DNA from: Sinohyriopsis cumingii
Lineage: Eukaryota; Mollusca; Bivalvia; Unionida; Unionidae
DNA length: 64,000 nucleotides
Assembly: GCA_028554795.2 (NCBI GenBank)
Contig: JAPYKE020000037.1
Coordinates: 806,001 to 870,000, forward strand
Direction: 5' to 3'
Part shown: positions 13,515 through 24,828 of the stretch, piece by piece
Numbering within the stretch: the first letter of the stretch is position 1
Layout of the letters: every line of letters starts with the position of its first letter
Translations under genes and position numbers: made by a program
The notes under the pieces: generated by a model
What the model was told of the DNA's origin: nothing
The model's database searches: none
The model's input: the letters and a program-made list of their open reading frames with translations, nothing else

Positions 13515-14998
13515 CAGCTGCAGATTGCATAGACCCCTGTCTACCTTCAAGTAATACAATGGCAGATAGACCCCAATCTAACTTCAAGTAATACAATGGC
13601 AGATAGACCCCAATCTACCTTCAAGTAATACAATGGCAGATTGCATGGACCCCAATCTACCTTCAAGTAATGCAATGGCAGATTGTAATGCAATGGCAGA
13701 TAGACCCCAATCTACCTTCAAGTAATGCAATGGCAGATTGCATGGACCCCAATCTACCTTCAAGTAATACAATGGCAGATTGCATGGACCCCAATCTACC
13801 TTCAAGTAATGCAATGGCAGATTGTAATGCAATGGCAGATAGACCCCAATCTACCTTCAAGTAATGCAATGGCAGATTGCATGGACCCCAATCTACCTTC
13901 AAGTAATACAATGGCAGATTGCATGGACCCCAATCTACCTTCAAGTAATGCAATGGCAGATTGTAATGCAATGGCAGATAGACCCCAATCTAACTTCAAG
14001 TAATGCAATGGCAGATAGACCCCAATCTAACTTCAAGTAATGCAATGGCAGATAGACCCCAATCTAACTTCAAGTAATGCAATGGCAGATTGCATGGACC
14101 CCAATCTACCTTCAAGTAATGCAATGGCAGATTGCATGGACCCCAATCTACCTTCAAGTAATGCAATTGGCAGATTGTAATGCAATGGCAGATAGACCCC
14201 AATCTACCTTCAAGTAATGCAATGGCAGATTGCATGGACCCCAATCTACCCTCAAGTAATGCAATGGCAGATAGTAATGCAATAGCAGATAGACCCCAAT
14301 CTACCTTCAAGAAATGCAATAGCAGATTGCATGGACCCCAATCTACCTTCAAGTAATGCAATGGCAGATTGCATGGATGCCAATCTACCTTCAAGTAATG
14401 CAATGGCAGATAGACCACAATCTACCTTCAAGTAATGCAATGGCAGATAGACCCCAATCTACCTTCAAGTAACGCAATGGCAGATAGACCCCAATCTGCC
14501 TTCAAGTAATGCAATGGAAGATAGACCCCAATCTACCTTCAAGTAATACAATGGCAGATAGACCCCAATCTACCTTCAAGTAATGCAATGGCAGATAGAC
14601 CCCAATCTACCTTCAAGTAATGCAATGAAGGTAGACCCCAATCTACCTTCAAGTAATGCAATGGCAGATAGACCCCTATCTACCTTCAAGTAATGCAATG
14701 GCAGATAGACACCTATCTACCTTCAAGTAATGCAATGGCAGATAGACCCCTATCTACCTTCAAGTAATGCAATGGCAGATAGACCCCAATCTGCCTTCAA
14801 GTAATGCAATGGCAGACCCCAATCTGCCTTCAAGTAATGCAATGGCAGATAGACCCCACAATCTGCCTTCAAGTAATGCAATGGCAGATAGACCCCAATC
14901 TACCTTCAAGTAATGCAATGGCAGATAGACCCCAATCTACCTTCAAGTAGTACAATGGCAGATAGACCCCAATCTACCTTCAAGTAATGCAATGGCAG
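13515..14998. repeat. 37/42-bp satellite with 139-bp higher-order unit
   Basis: The basic monomer is 37 bp: gcaatggcagatagacccca then atctaccttcaagtaat. A 42-bp version has 'gattgcatggacccc', and an 18-bp short form is 'gcaatggcagattgtaat'. In the left part the order short-37-42-42 repeats at exactly 139 bp (the 'gattgtaatg' junction occurs at 13681, 13820 and 13959). The right part is a plainer run of 37-mers. Several overlapping open frames on both strands are repeat artefacts. Confidence 0.95.
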
Positions 14999-15005
14999 AG
15001 CTGAG

Positions 15006-15011
15006 TTTATT
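15006..15011 (-). promoter_or_regulatory. Poly(A) signal AATAAA for the minus-strand gene
   Basis: A canonical AATAAA on the minus strand lies about 215 nt past the TGA of the last exon. It sits just outside the 37-bp satellite, so cleavage would occur at or inside the first satellite units. Confidence 0.45.
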
Positions 15012-15222
15012 TTGTCTGTACTCGGACCTGACTTGTAGATGAATACATAATTCCATAACAATTTACTGACTTGTGTCTTAATGCAATGAAATATACGAGA
15101 AAAAAAAAAAAAACTGCAATGATATAATGAATCTAAATAATCTAATGTGGAAGGACACAAACATTTGCCATACATCTGTACAGTAATCTCATAATGAGGG
15201 TACATGCTGACGATAAAACGTT

Positions 15223-15356
15223 TCATTCACTCTTGCTTTTCTTTTTTGATTGGACAGTCTTCTTCAAATCAGAGGTGCCTACAAAAGCCTTGATAAAGGC
15301 TACAATGATGAAAAGAGGAAGCAGTAGTGGTAACATCAGCAGTACAAAAGGGTCAC
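15223..15356 (-). CDS. Last exon of tail-anchored coiled-coil protein gene
   Basis: The acceptor 'ttatttgtttcag' precedes GT GAC CCT. The exon then runs 44 codons to TGA. It encodes a strongly hydrophobic stretch (LLMLPLLLPLFIIVAF) of about 24 residues, then a short basic tail ending KKKSKSE. A single C-terminal membrane segment with a short lysine-rich tail is the layout of a tail-anchored protein of the ER, mitochondrial outer membrane or peroxisome. Entry phase (two bases) matches the exit phase of the exon at 17423-18244, giving ...QSLKLSDPF.... I do not recognise the family. The splice signal, open frame, phase match and downstream AATAAA make this one of the surest exons in the window. 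Confidence 0.75.
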
Positions 15357-15626
15357 CTGAAACAAATAATAAAATAGAAGTCAAACAATACATTTGAGCT
15401 GTATATCACGATGCTTGCACACCTATTGATGAATTGGATCTTGCCCAAATTGTTGGCATGTGCCTTTGTTGAGATACCTCTCTTCAATTCTGGGATTTTT
15501 TTAATTCTGCTCTGGTAGTGGAGCATAGGAGAAGCAGAATTGCTTTTGTGTTGCACATTAATTAATATATTTGATTATTTAATTAATATAATGTAGTAAC
15601 TATAATATGAGTAGTCATTGTTACTG

Positions 15627-15871
15627 CTAACCAATTTCTAACAGCTGCCTCACTAGGCACTCAGCATTAGGAGGTTAGTGTTAGGAATGATCGGCCTGGT
15701 GTAAGAATAATGTGACTGGGTGGAACATCATGCTACATGTTTGCGGCATGATGCCCCAGTGCTAGACATCACTATTAACTGCCACACTGCAGACATCTTA
15801 GCAACATGACTGAATTTTTTTAAAAAGCTACGTTAAAAATCCAAATCAAACACACACAGACTAACCAATTT
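15627..15871 (+). mobile_element. SINE family A, 5'-truncated, with 11-bp target duplication
   Basis: The insert at 15638-15860 lacks the tRNA-like head and begins at 'ctaacagctgcctcactagg'. It ends in the usual 'gctacgttaaaaatccaaat' plus CA tail. The direct repeat CTAACCAATTT flanks it at 15627-15637 and 15861-15871. Truncation with an intact duplication is typical of incomplete target-primed reverse transcription. Confidence 0.9.
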
Positions 15872-16119
15872 GGGAACAGTTATGTAAAATTAAAAGGGAT
15901 TTCTTTCCCTGTAAGACCTTTCAAAGTCCACATAATTTTTTTTCTCTCAAAATACATTTTTAATACTGACAATGCAGGTAGCTATAAATATGACACTGAT
16001 AAGGGTCACATGTATGTTATACAAATGCATTTCCAATTTACAAAACAAGTACTATAAAAGTTACATTAAATACCTACACCATGTTTAATTTACTTTTATG
16101 TAGATAACTGAAAGTTCTG

Positions 16120-16740
16120 TACAGAAACCATTTTTATTCTTTGACAGTGACTCTAACCTTTGACCCTTTAATCTCAAAATCAATAGCTTGCTTCTTTACC
16201 CTAAGTATATGCCATGCAAAACGTTTTTGTCAGGTCTGTGATGTAAAACTTAAGTTAATGTGTAGAAACTATTTTTTAGTCTTTCATTCAGTGACCTTGA
16301 CCTTTGATCTTGATGCTCCAAAATCAACAGGTTCTTTTCTACACAACGTGCATGCCATCCACAAAGTTTTCTAACCACAAGTGTGGAAACCATTTTTATT
16401 CTTTCCTTCTGACTTACTTGATTTTTGCTCTGAAACTGAAAGGGTTCTACCTTATCCAAAGTACAAGTGCAAACTTTGGTAACTATAGATGGTAAAGAAC
16501 TTAAGTTATTGTGTGGAAACCATTTTTCTTCTTTCAGTCACAATGACCTTGCAACTCTGAAATTGATAGGGTTCTCATCAAGATAGGGGTCCTCATTATA
16601 ATCCCCATGTGCAAGATATCCCCAAAGACTTATTGGTGGTGGAGGATTCTAATTATTATGCAGATATTATTTTGCTTCATTCTGTCCTTGTGACTAAGAC
16701 CGCTGAGCAACTGAACCCAAACCTGTGATGGTGGACAACA
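16120..16740. repeat. Dispersed repeat with about 115-bp internal periodicity ('ccttgacctttgat')
   Basis: The phrases 'gtgaccttgacctttgatct', 'aaaatcaacagg' and 'gtgtggaaaccatttttatt' recur three to four times in diverged form. From general knowledge, similar 'gaccttgacctttgacc' sequence is a common interspersed repeat in mollusc genomes. It lies in the last intron of the minus-strand gene. Confidence 0.7.
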
Positions 16741-17422
16741 AAAAATACTGTGCCGAAATAAAATTGAAAAATGGATAACTGAAAGATGGACAGCCAGCCA
16801 ATGTCATAAAATAATACAAAAAAAAAACAAAAACAAATTTGCTGAGGTGCAATTAAAACTTATAGTAAAATTTTAAATACTGGTACATTGATATGACAAT
16901 AATGTCATCATCTTATCTTACAATGGTGTTTAGGCTAAGGAAGTCGACTTTGAACAGCTAATCAGTACGTATCAAAAGAAGCATAATTAAGGTGGACAAG
17001 ACCAGTGAATGTGAAGGAAATAATACTCTACAACCAGGACCACTGTACCTGCACTAAGAGACTTTTTAGGGCAAAAGAAGCATAGTGTATCTAGAAAAGG
17101 TTTTGCTTTATTTCATGAAGTCTTAGAAATATTCAATTTTTCCCACTTTGTATTTCAGTTCATTCAAGTAACACAAAATTTAACATTTTAACTTTTCTAG
17201 AAAGTTGGAACATATTTAACCTGCCCAGCCTGTTGGAACATGTTTAAACTGCCTCTTGGACAAGAGATTTGCCAGCTGTTATGATACTTAAAATACATGA
17301 ACAACATTAAATAAGTAGTAATCAGTGACTAAACAGGTGATACTGTGTATTTGATATAAACAAAAGGATTTATTACTGAAAAGATATCAAGACATTAAAA
17401 AACTTTAAAATGTTATACATAC
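16741..17422. other. Intron sequence of the minus-strand gene
   Basis: AT-rich intron between the last two exons. No further element was recognised. Confidence 0.5.
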
Positions 17423-18244
17423 TTAATTTCAATGACTGAAATGGCAACATCTGTAAGTATCCATCCTTCTGATCTTTTTTCTGTGGCTCTGAAACAATGC
17501 TGACTGGAATTATCTCCCCTTTGTAGTCTCCTTTGTTATTGTTATTGATCATTTGTGCCTTTGCTAATTTATCACGAGCCAGCATTTCTCTTGCCTCCTG
17601 TAGCAACTTTTCTGTTCGCCCCTCTTCTTTTTTCGCTCGAAACAAGTATGCAAACTTCTTACGTTCCAATGACTGCAGAGCATTAGTTCTAATTTTAGCC
17701 ATTCGGTGTTCCATATCTTCCAAACGAGTATTTTGTTCATTCTGCAACTTTGTCAAGGCTGGATGATCATCTACATTAATACTTTTATAACTGTACATTT
17801 CTTGGGTTGTATACTTAGTTGATGATTTCACAGGAATCTCTGTGTTATCAGAAAAATTACATGAAACTTTATCATCAATTTTGTTATTATTCTTTCCTTG
17901 AGTTGTATACTTAGTTGATGATTTCACAGGAATCTCTGTGTTATGAGAAAAATTACATGAAACTTCATCATCAATTTTGTTATGATTCTTTCCTGCATTC
18001 GAAACACTCAAAGAATCTTTCAGTTTGGCCTTTACTGATGGCAGAAGAAATTCACCTGAATGATATCCACTTGAATCGGACACTCTTTCTGTATTGGCCA
18101 TGGTACAATTGTCTGGTGCTGCCACCTGGTGGAGGTGTTTACCGTGCTTTTTGTCAGTCTTACTACTTATGGTGCCTTCCACCTCTTTACGTTTTTTTCT
18201 CTCCTTTTTTCTCTTAGAATGGACATGGCCCATATCCAGGGGTT
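17423..18244 (-). CDS. Large penultimate exon: lysine-rich and coiled-coil region
   Basis: The acceptor 'tctttttatttcag' precedes AACCCCTGGAT and the donor is AATTAA|GTATGT. It is 822 nt, phase 1 in and phase 1 out, and open throughout. Residues 10-36 of the exon are very basic (KRKKERKKRKE), a possible nuclear-localisation or RNA/lipid-binding patch. Residues 85-148 are a 32-residue segment present twice in tandem (GKNHNKIDDEVSCNFS / GKNNNKIDDKVSCNFS). Residues 163-231 are charged and heptad-like (KLQNEQNTRLEDMEHRMAK ... LLQEAREMLARDKLAKAQ), a likely coiled coil. The rest is polar and probably disordered. Phase fits the exons on both sides. The family is not recognised. The protein would carry this coil before a membrane anchor. 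Confidence 0.8.
17801..17992. repeat. 96-bp in-frame tandem duplication inside the coding exon
   Basis: Copies at 17801-17896 and 17897-17992 differ at only a few positions and encode 32 residues each, both ending KSSTKYTTQ. The length is a multiple of three, so the frame is kept. Confidence 0.95.
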
Positions 18245-18361
18245 CTGAAATAAAAAGAGAAACATCTATATGATTAGCATATCTTCTACAGTACAGTTTG
18301 TTTACACCTATGTCCAAGTCTTGGTTCATTCTAAAAGTTTGATTTTTACATTCCCTCCATA

Positions 18362-18615
18362 TATCACTGATGACAACAATTTAAATATTGACCAATCAGC
18401 TCATCACAGATGACAATAATTTAAATACTGACCAATTTTCCCAACACAGATGACAACAGATTAAATATTATCCTATTAGCCCATCACAGATGACAACAAT
18501 TAAAATATTGACCTATTACCCCATCACAGATGGCAACAATTTAAATACTGCCCTAACTGCCCAACACAGCTGACACAATTTAAATACTGACCCATTATCC
18601 CATCACAGATGATAC
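18362..18615. repeat. 40-bp minisatellite, about 6-7 copies
   Basis: The unit 'ttaaatattgacc' ... 'cccatcacagatgacaacaa' has about 40-bp spacing and moderate divergence. It starts some 115 bp upstream of the large exon, inside the preceding intron. Confidence 0.85.
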
Positions 18616-19201
18616 ATGGAAAGCCACCTCAAAATCAGAACTTTCGTTCTGTACTATGCAAAAGCTGCATTAGTTGCACGAAAGTCTAACAGCCCAAAAA
18701 CAACTTCTTCTTGTCAGAACTAACCGGGAATTGGAACTGCCATCCCTCGATTCTTGAAACTTTCTTAAAACATAACTAACTTGAGCTCAAGATAAGTTAA
18801 GATTATTTTAAGAAATCTTGAAAGTTCTCTAACTTTTTAAGCAAAATTACAGAACTGTTTGTGATGTTAACTTTACTATCCCAAATTTAAACTATTTAGT
18901 GTTATATATATTTAGTTTGCAATGTTTGTTTGTTAGTTTTTTTGTTTTTTTTAAATTTAAAAAAATATTTTTATTGCTATTGTAATCTAACACTATGTTG
19001 GACTTCGCCAAGTCCAAATCAAGTTTATTTCTACTTGACCTGAATTATTGATTTTTTTTATTTTGAAAACAGCTAATACATAGCTAGTATATTCTCTCTA
19101 TATGTATGGGTTTAATATCAGGAACATTACTGAGGAAGTAAGCATGTTTATTTGGGTCTGGGTCTAGGTTATAGGAATTTCTGTACAATTTACCCGACAT
19201 A

Positions 19202-19251
<50 letters not shown>

Positions 19252-19380
19252 ACAGACTTACTAATTATATCTGACATTTTATTTTGTAAATATTAAAAAC
19301 TTTCTAGAAGGTTATTTTCCATTAGGTAATGGATTTTTTTTGGGTACTGAAAATGTCAATTATGACCAGAGGTCAAATGG
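18616..19380. other. Intron with (TA)n run at 19207-19248
   Basis: AT-rich intron. A TA microsatellite of about 42 bp is present. A perfect 8-bp stem with a 4-base loop (TTGGACTTcgccAAGTCCAA) lies near 18993. Confidence 0.5.
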
Positions 19381-19389
19381 AAGACTATA

Positions 19390-19815
19390 TAATCTTGCAA
19401 TTCATTTGTGCTTCAAGTTAAGCAGAATCGATTTTGTATTACTGTTGTATCCAGAAATTCATCAGCACTGGAATTTATTTCTTCAAATTCTTTAAGTTGG
19501 TGGTTATTTTCTCTAGAAATACAAAGTACCCATAAAAAATGAATATTCTTGAACAATCACTGAGATTTATAGTAAATTCAAAGCTGGAATAATATTACTG
19601 TGTTTCTACAAAAGACTGTTGGTACAACAACACAATACAAAATTATTAGGACTTGTGTATGTAATTCTAGGATTATTTTTGGATTCAATTCACAATAATG
19701 TAAGTTGCTTTTTTTCATTTTCACTTTGTATTTTAGGGAAATAAATTACTTCTTGTATTTTACAAAGCTTGTTGCTTTCCACCCTTTCAGTTACTTATTT
19801 TAAGAGCATAGAGTT
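19390..19815 (+). repeat. Dispersed repeat family E, copy 1
   Basis: This segment aligns with 55600-56090 on the same strand. Shared landmarks in order are 'caaaagactg', a 'ggacttgtg' block, 'ttcaattcacaataatgtaagtt' like, 'ataaattac', 'attttacaaagcttgt' and a final 'gttacttattttaag'. Divergence is substantial. No terminal repeats were recognised. Confidence 0.6.
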
Positions 19816-19830
19816 GTAACAATGGTATCA

Positions 19831-20065
19831 GGTCCCAGGTGGCCTACAACACTCGCCTTACTGATCGCTGTCATTTCAGTTCTATCCGTGTTGGTCAAGT
19901 CATGGGCTTGGACAAAGTGTGTATATGAGAAAGCTAGTAGTGTCCTGTGGGACAGTGGTTCTTACCAGGGTTTTCACAGGTTCTTCCTCCACCAGTTATA
20001 CTGGCTGCAATGTATAGCATATCATGCACTGAAAAATGGTGTTAAATCCCAATACAACAACAACT
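19831..20065 (+). mobile_element. SINE family B, old copy
   Basis: A diverged head 'ggtcccaggtggcctacaac', then 'ttcttaccagggttttcaca', 'ggttcttcctccaccagtta', 'tatagcatatcatgcactg' and a CAA tail. An overlapping 93-codon open frame is an artefact of the SINE. Confidence 0.85.
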
Positions 20066-21589
20066 ACATACCTTATCCTGATCCAATGAGCTTGATCTCT
20101 TAAGTTTTCTGGGTTTGATTTACCATTTTGTTGTTTTTGGCATGGAAATTTCTGCTATACACTATTGCAGTACAGTATCATAACCGGTTTACCAAGTGAC
20201 ATCACAATAAATCTGCATTGGAAAATAGCATTACATGTACAATGCAGCCAAAAAAGCTGTGCTTAACAACTGTAAGTTAGCCAGATATATTACATGGAAT
20301 GGAAAATGATTTATTCTATCACAAAATGGACCAATCTAAGGAAGAGTCATGAGATCAAGGCTTATATGAAATTGACCAATCTGAAACAATGTCACATGGT
20401 CTTGGCCAATCAGAAATTGACCAATCAGAGGCAGTGAATTAGCAGATTTCTTATGGTTATATCAGCTGTTTACCATACATGTTCTGCTGTGCTATGTGTA
20501 CCTGCACACAAAATTAGTTCCATATCAGATTGATAAAAATTAACTGATATTTCCTGAATAACAAACTACAAGTTTCAAGGATAGCAGACAGGGGTTATTA
20601 ATAAGAAAACAACCACAAGTTATTGTGAAAAAGTAGTTCACTGACAGAAAATCGAAGGGAGGTAAGTATGTTCTGACCCAAAAAGTAGTTCCTGTAGTGA
20701 AAAAGTATTATTTTTTCACTACAGTGAAATATCAATATTATTTTAATTAGAAAATCAAGTAATTCACTGCTTAGCATAAAATAAATGTTCTAATGATTTC
20801 AAGTTTGAGTCCCAATGAAGGATCCAAGATGGAAGATGATGACATATGATGTAACCTGTAGTGCTGAAGTCTACAGCTCCTTGTGGAAACAAGAAATATC
20901 GCTCCAGTTTTGGAAATCTGAATAAATTTTTGATAAGAGCTGTCTTTGTTCAAGAATCTCACATAAGCACAACTATTTTACAGGAAAAAAGAATTAATCC
21001 TTTTGAACTCAAATAATCTCAAATAACTCTAAACAGCACAACAGTCACTTTCCAGTGTAATAGCCCAACTGAGATTATTTTTCCAAAACAAAGGTCATAT
21101 CATATTCTAAAATGCAGTTTCGAAAATCCCCAAGTTGCGAAATTGAAAAGGGCGAGTCACATGATCATGTTTATATCATATATGCTTAACATAACCCTGA
21201 CAAAAACCAATCATTTTACTCCAAGAATGAAATAAAAGAAATTGTTTACATCTTAAACCACGTAGTTCCATCATGACCTCGACAACAACCAGTCAGTTTA
21301 AAATAAAAATAGAACTTATTTACGTGGTTGCCACTAATTTTGAATAAAGGTCAGGATCTAGGTCAACACCTGGTGTTTACTAAAACAAACAGTCAAGGAC
21401 AAACTATTTTCATAAAAAAGTATAAGTTCCTAACAAACAGAACTACAATATTTTAACATATAATGAAATTTAAAAAATAAAATAAAAAGATTTTAAAACT
21501 TACAAACAATTAAATCAGATATAATTAAATCAAATATACATAAGAATGTAGCAAGATTGCTCATTTTAATAAACATAAGACATTATACC
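20066..21589. other. Intron, AT-rich
   Basis: No exon with matching splice phases is seen. A local diverged duplication ('gaccaatc.ga') is present around 20330-20440. Confidence 0.4.
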
Positions 21590-22530
21590 CACATTTTGGA
21601 CAAGCTAGACATTGTTAGAAGTCTTGGTGAAAACCCCATATCATAATGATCATCCATTTAGGGGGAACAGTGACAATAAGATTATTTAAGACAGTGGCCT
21701 TAACAGCCATACTGGACATACAACTGGCACTGTTTTCATTTAGGAAAAACTAGGTATCATAAGAAGTACATTGGTGAAAACCCCATGTTGATTTGTCATC
21801 CATTTGGAGAGGAGTAGAGAAAACAATATTTTCAAAAATATGACTTTGCATTCAGGATGAGAAACTACACCAAGATTTTTAAAATGGCTGATGTGGTAAC
21901 CATATTTGACATTAGATCTTCATTATTTTTACTTCAGATAAACTGGATATCATAATGGTAGCCATACTGGATCAATGTAGGGCTGGCTTGACATCATAAG
22001 AAGTTTCTCAATACAAATCCAATGTGACTATGTAGCTATTGTGTAGAAGTAGCTATAACAGGATTTTCAAGATGGCTGCTGCGGTGGCCATACTGGATGT
22101 CAGATGAGCACCATATTAATTTAAACCCAACTAGGCACCATAAGAAGTCTTTCATTAAAAAGCCCATGTAGGAGTAGTAGCAGAATTTTTAAATGGCCAC
22201 CATATCAACTATACTGAATGTCAGATTGGCATCATTTTTTATTTAGGATCAGCCAGACATCATAGGAAATGTTTCAATGAAAACTCTATCCTGATATGAC
22301 AATCCATTCATCTGGAGTAATGATAACAAGATTTTCAAGACAGACACTCAGGATGGCCACAATACGATGTAAGATCGGCACTGTTTGACATCATAAGAAG
22401 TAGCACCTTTTTCATTGAGGACCAACAATATCATGGGATGAATTCGTATGTAAAGTTTGAAGGCAATCCTCCAAGTCATGTAGGAGGAGTAGCACTAATA
22501 AGCTCTTGCTAACAGAAGGATAGATGACAA
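21590..22530. repeat. Degenerate tandem repeat of about 145-150 bp, family F, copy 1
   Basis: Recurrent phrases in fixed order are 'catcataagaagt', 'gaaaaccccatg', 'gatatgaccatccatt', 'aggagtagcaataacaagat', 'tttcaagatggctgctg', 'ggccatactggatgtc'. About six diverged units are present. The final unit ends with 'gaggagtagcactaataagc..ttgctaa', also found at the end of the copy at 32560-34620. Confidence 0.8.
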
Positions 22531-23614
22531 CAGCCCATCCCATTCTGGTCTATGACCAGCAGAAGTAAAAATTGTAAAACCTAAGGGTCCATCAGAAACC
22601 AACTCGGCCATCAATATTAATTCTGCTTCATGTTCTTGCTTTCTCTGTATCCATGGTTACACAAAAGCCACACAGGATCTGCCTCTGTTGTAATCAACAT
22701 GATGATATGCATGTTGAAAGTGCAAACAGGTACAATCAAGGAATTTTATTCTTACATGGTGAAAGTGCAAACAATGAATTTTCTCGTTTCATGGTGAAAT
22801 ACAAGACAAAGAAATTGGTGAGAAAGCAAGTATTCATGTATGATTTGTCACACACATACAGGACACCATTACATATAACTGTAACTGTGTGTATTGATTT
22901 ACCATGTCAACTGGCCCTTAGTCATCAGACAAGCGCATGTATACTCTCTTGGAGGCTGACTGCAATGATTCATTTGTTTGGAGTGGCAAACTCCCATAGA
23001 TCTGACACAGTTAAGTGACTCATCTAATCCCAGCATGATGTCATAAAATGTTGGGTCTGTAGTTGCTATTAGATGCCATACTCTGGTGTGTTGTATAAGG
23101 TCGTGTCAATAGCTCTCTAGGAGGGACACCCTAGCACCATGATATATCATGTAGGCTTGGCTTGGCAGTTGCTATTAGATGCCAATCTCAGATGCATGGT
23201 GTAAGGTCATGGCAATAGCTTTGTAGGAGGGACTCTGAATTTAGCAATGACAGAGAGCACAAATTTAGATAAAACAGTGAAATGTCCAATGAAAATAGAT
23301 GTGTATATATGGGTGTATATATGTGTATGTACATGTGTGTTATACAGCACCTAAAATTCCACATATATTCTCAGATATGATTTTGTAATGAGCAGCAGCT
23401 GTGCTTCATCATTGTATTTAAGAAATTTTCTTTCTGTTAACAAAAGAAAAGTGATGGATATAATCACACCATCATGATATTTTTTCACTGGATAAACTTG
23501 TTTGCATTTTTGAATACTCCCACCTCCCATAATCCCCAGCTGTTGCAATAAATAACCTGAAGTGATTAATATACATCAGTTTGTCCGATGCATGAAAATG
23601 GTGACCACGTCAGG
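22531..23614. other. Intron with two local duplications
   Basis: About 22700-22790 repeats 'tgaaagtgcaaaca', and 23060-23235 repeats a roughly 100-bp segment around 'ttgctattagatgcca' and 'aggagggac'. The 121-codon frame at 22653-23018 shows no domain and I treat it as chance. Confidence 0.4.
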
Positions 23615-23722
23615 ATGTTTGGTGCTTTACGATGCATCAAAACAAGTAGTTCATTAAGTGCATGTAACTGGAGTAAAGTGCCTTGACCAAGGACTCACTA
23701 CAGTATCTGATCCAGGCTGCTA
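23615..23722 (+). mobile_element. SINE-like dispersed repeat family C, fragment
   Basis: 'tttggtgctttacgatgcat' ... 'aaagtgccttgaccaaggac' ... 'atctgatccaggctgc' matches a copy at 46911-47045. From general knowledge, 'gtgccttgcccaaggacac' is a widespread phrase in invertebrate SINE-like repeats. Confidence 0.6.
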
Positions 23723-24504
23723 TTATAGGGCAAAATTTAGTTATTTCAGGTGCTATGGAATTTATATAAGTTTTAGACGAGAAGATATATTTGTGTATAC
23801 ATTTTCAAAATTCTCTCCATAGATTTAATAATAGTATGTCTGTGACAGAGAAGTAGCTCTACAGTCACTGTTAAATTTAGAGGCTGAGATTCCAGGTGAA
23901 TACAATGTTATCAGCAGCTACCCAAATGCAATGGTGTCAAGTTACATTGCTGAGAAATTGAAAAAAAGAAGTCAGTGTGACAGTTGGATTATGTGTTTGT
24001 AAAGCTAATTAAAATTAATTACAGTAAGTTTGCCTTAATACTTAAACATTAAAATTAGTGACCAGTTGAAGGGAAATTTGAATCTCTTTTAGTAGGTATA
24101 AAGTGCTTAAAATAGAGTTGGGTAGTCATGATTTAATTTTGAATTTATCTGTCAATAAGGATAAAGTTTACAAGTAATTACCTACTCAAAATAGTATTTT
24201 TGTAAATTCTAACACACAGCATCAGTGGGAAAAAGAGTGTGTATGGAGAGTACATATATGGCTTTATTTTGGATTACTTAATTTAGATTCTGTGCATTTT
24301 GATATGTAGATTAGAGTTAGATAAAGGGTCTGCACCTAACAAAATCAGACCAGAAGTTTAGTTCTAGAAAAGGTCTTCAGAAAATGCTCTCTCTGAAGTC
24401 CGCTAGGACTGTTTAAAAAGCCAGGTCAAACATAGTGCAGGGAAATGTAGAAAAGAAAAACCTTCTTGCTTGTGACTAATTCCTCATAGCATAGTTACAT
24501 CATT

Positions 24505-24600
24505 TAGGCATTACTACACCGCTGCTGGGGTAGGATATAACCCTGTACTCTTTCGTTCGTGAGTCTGGAACACTAGCCAGTGAGCCACTGTAGCTCCCTG
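24505..24600 (-). mobile_element. tRNA-like SINE head, family D, fragment
   Basis: Read on the minus strand it begins GGGAGCTACAGTGGCTCACTG (A-box region) and has GGGTTATATCC as a B-box-like element about 45 bp further on. The body beyond it is not recognised. Confidence 0.4.
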
Positions 24601-24718
24601 ACCATGACAGTACTATTATGGAAGAATGGAAGGTTATATTAATAGTGTTTTCTCATTGCAAACAATACTGTACCCAAATTCAACAATAAGAAACAACGAA
24701 ATTCAAAAAGCCCTGTGA

Positions 24719-24771
24719 TGGCTTGATGCTAGGTTGTTTAGCTGTGTGTGGCTTGATGCTAGGTTGTTTAG

Positions 24772-24818
<47 letters not shown>

Positions 24819-24828
24819 CGTGCGTGAT
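24719..24828. repeat. Duplicated 30-bp block plus (GT)n microsatellite
   Basis: 'gcttgatgctaggttgttta' followed by 'gctgtgtgtg' is present twice, then a GT run to about 24815 ending in GTGC units. Confidence 0.9.

Noticed and set aside
13584-14440. Open frames of 60-140 codons on both strands
   Set aside because: All lie inside the 37/42-bp satellite and exist because the units lack stops.
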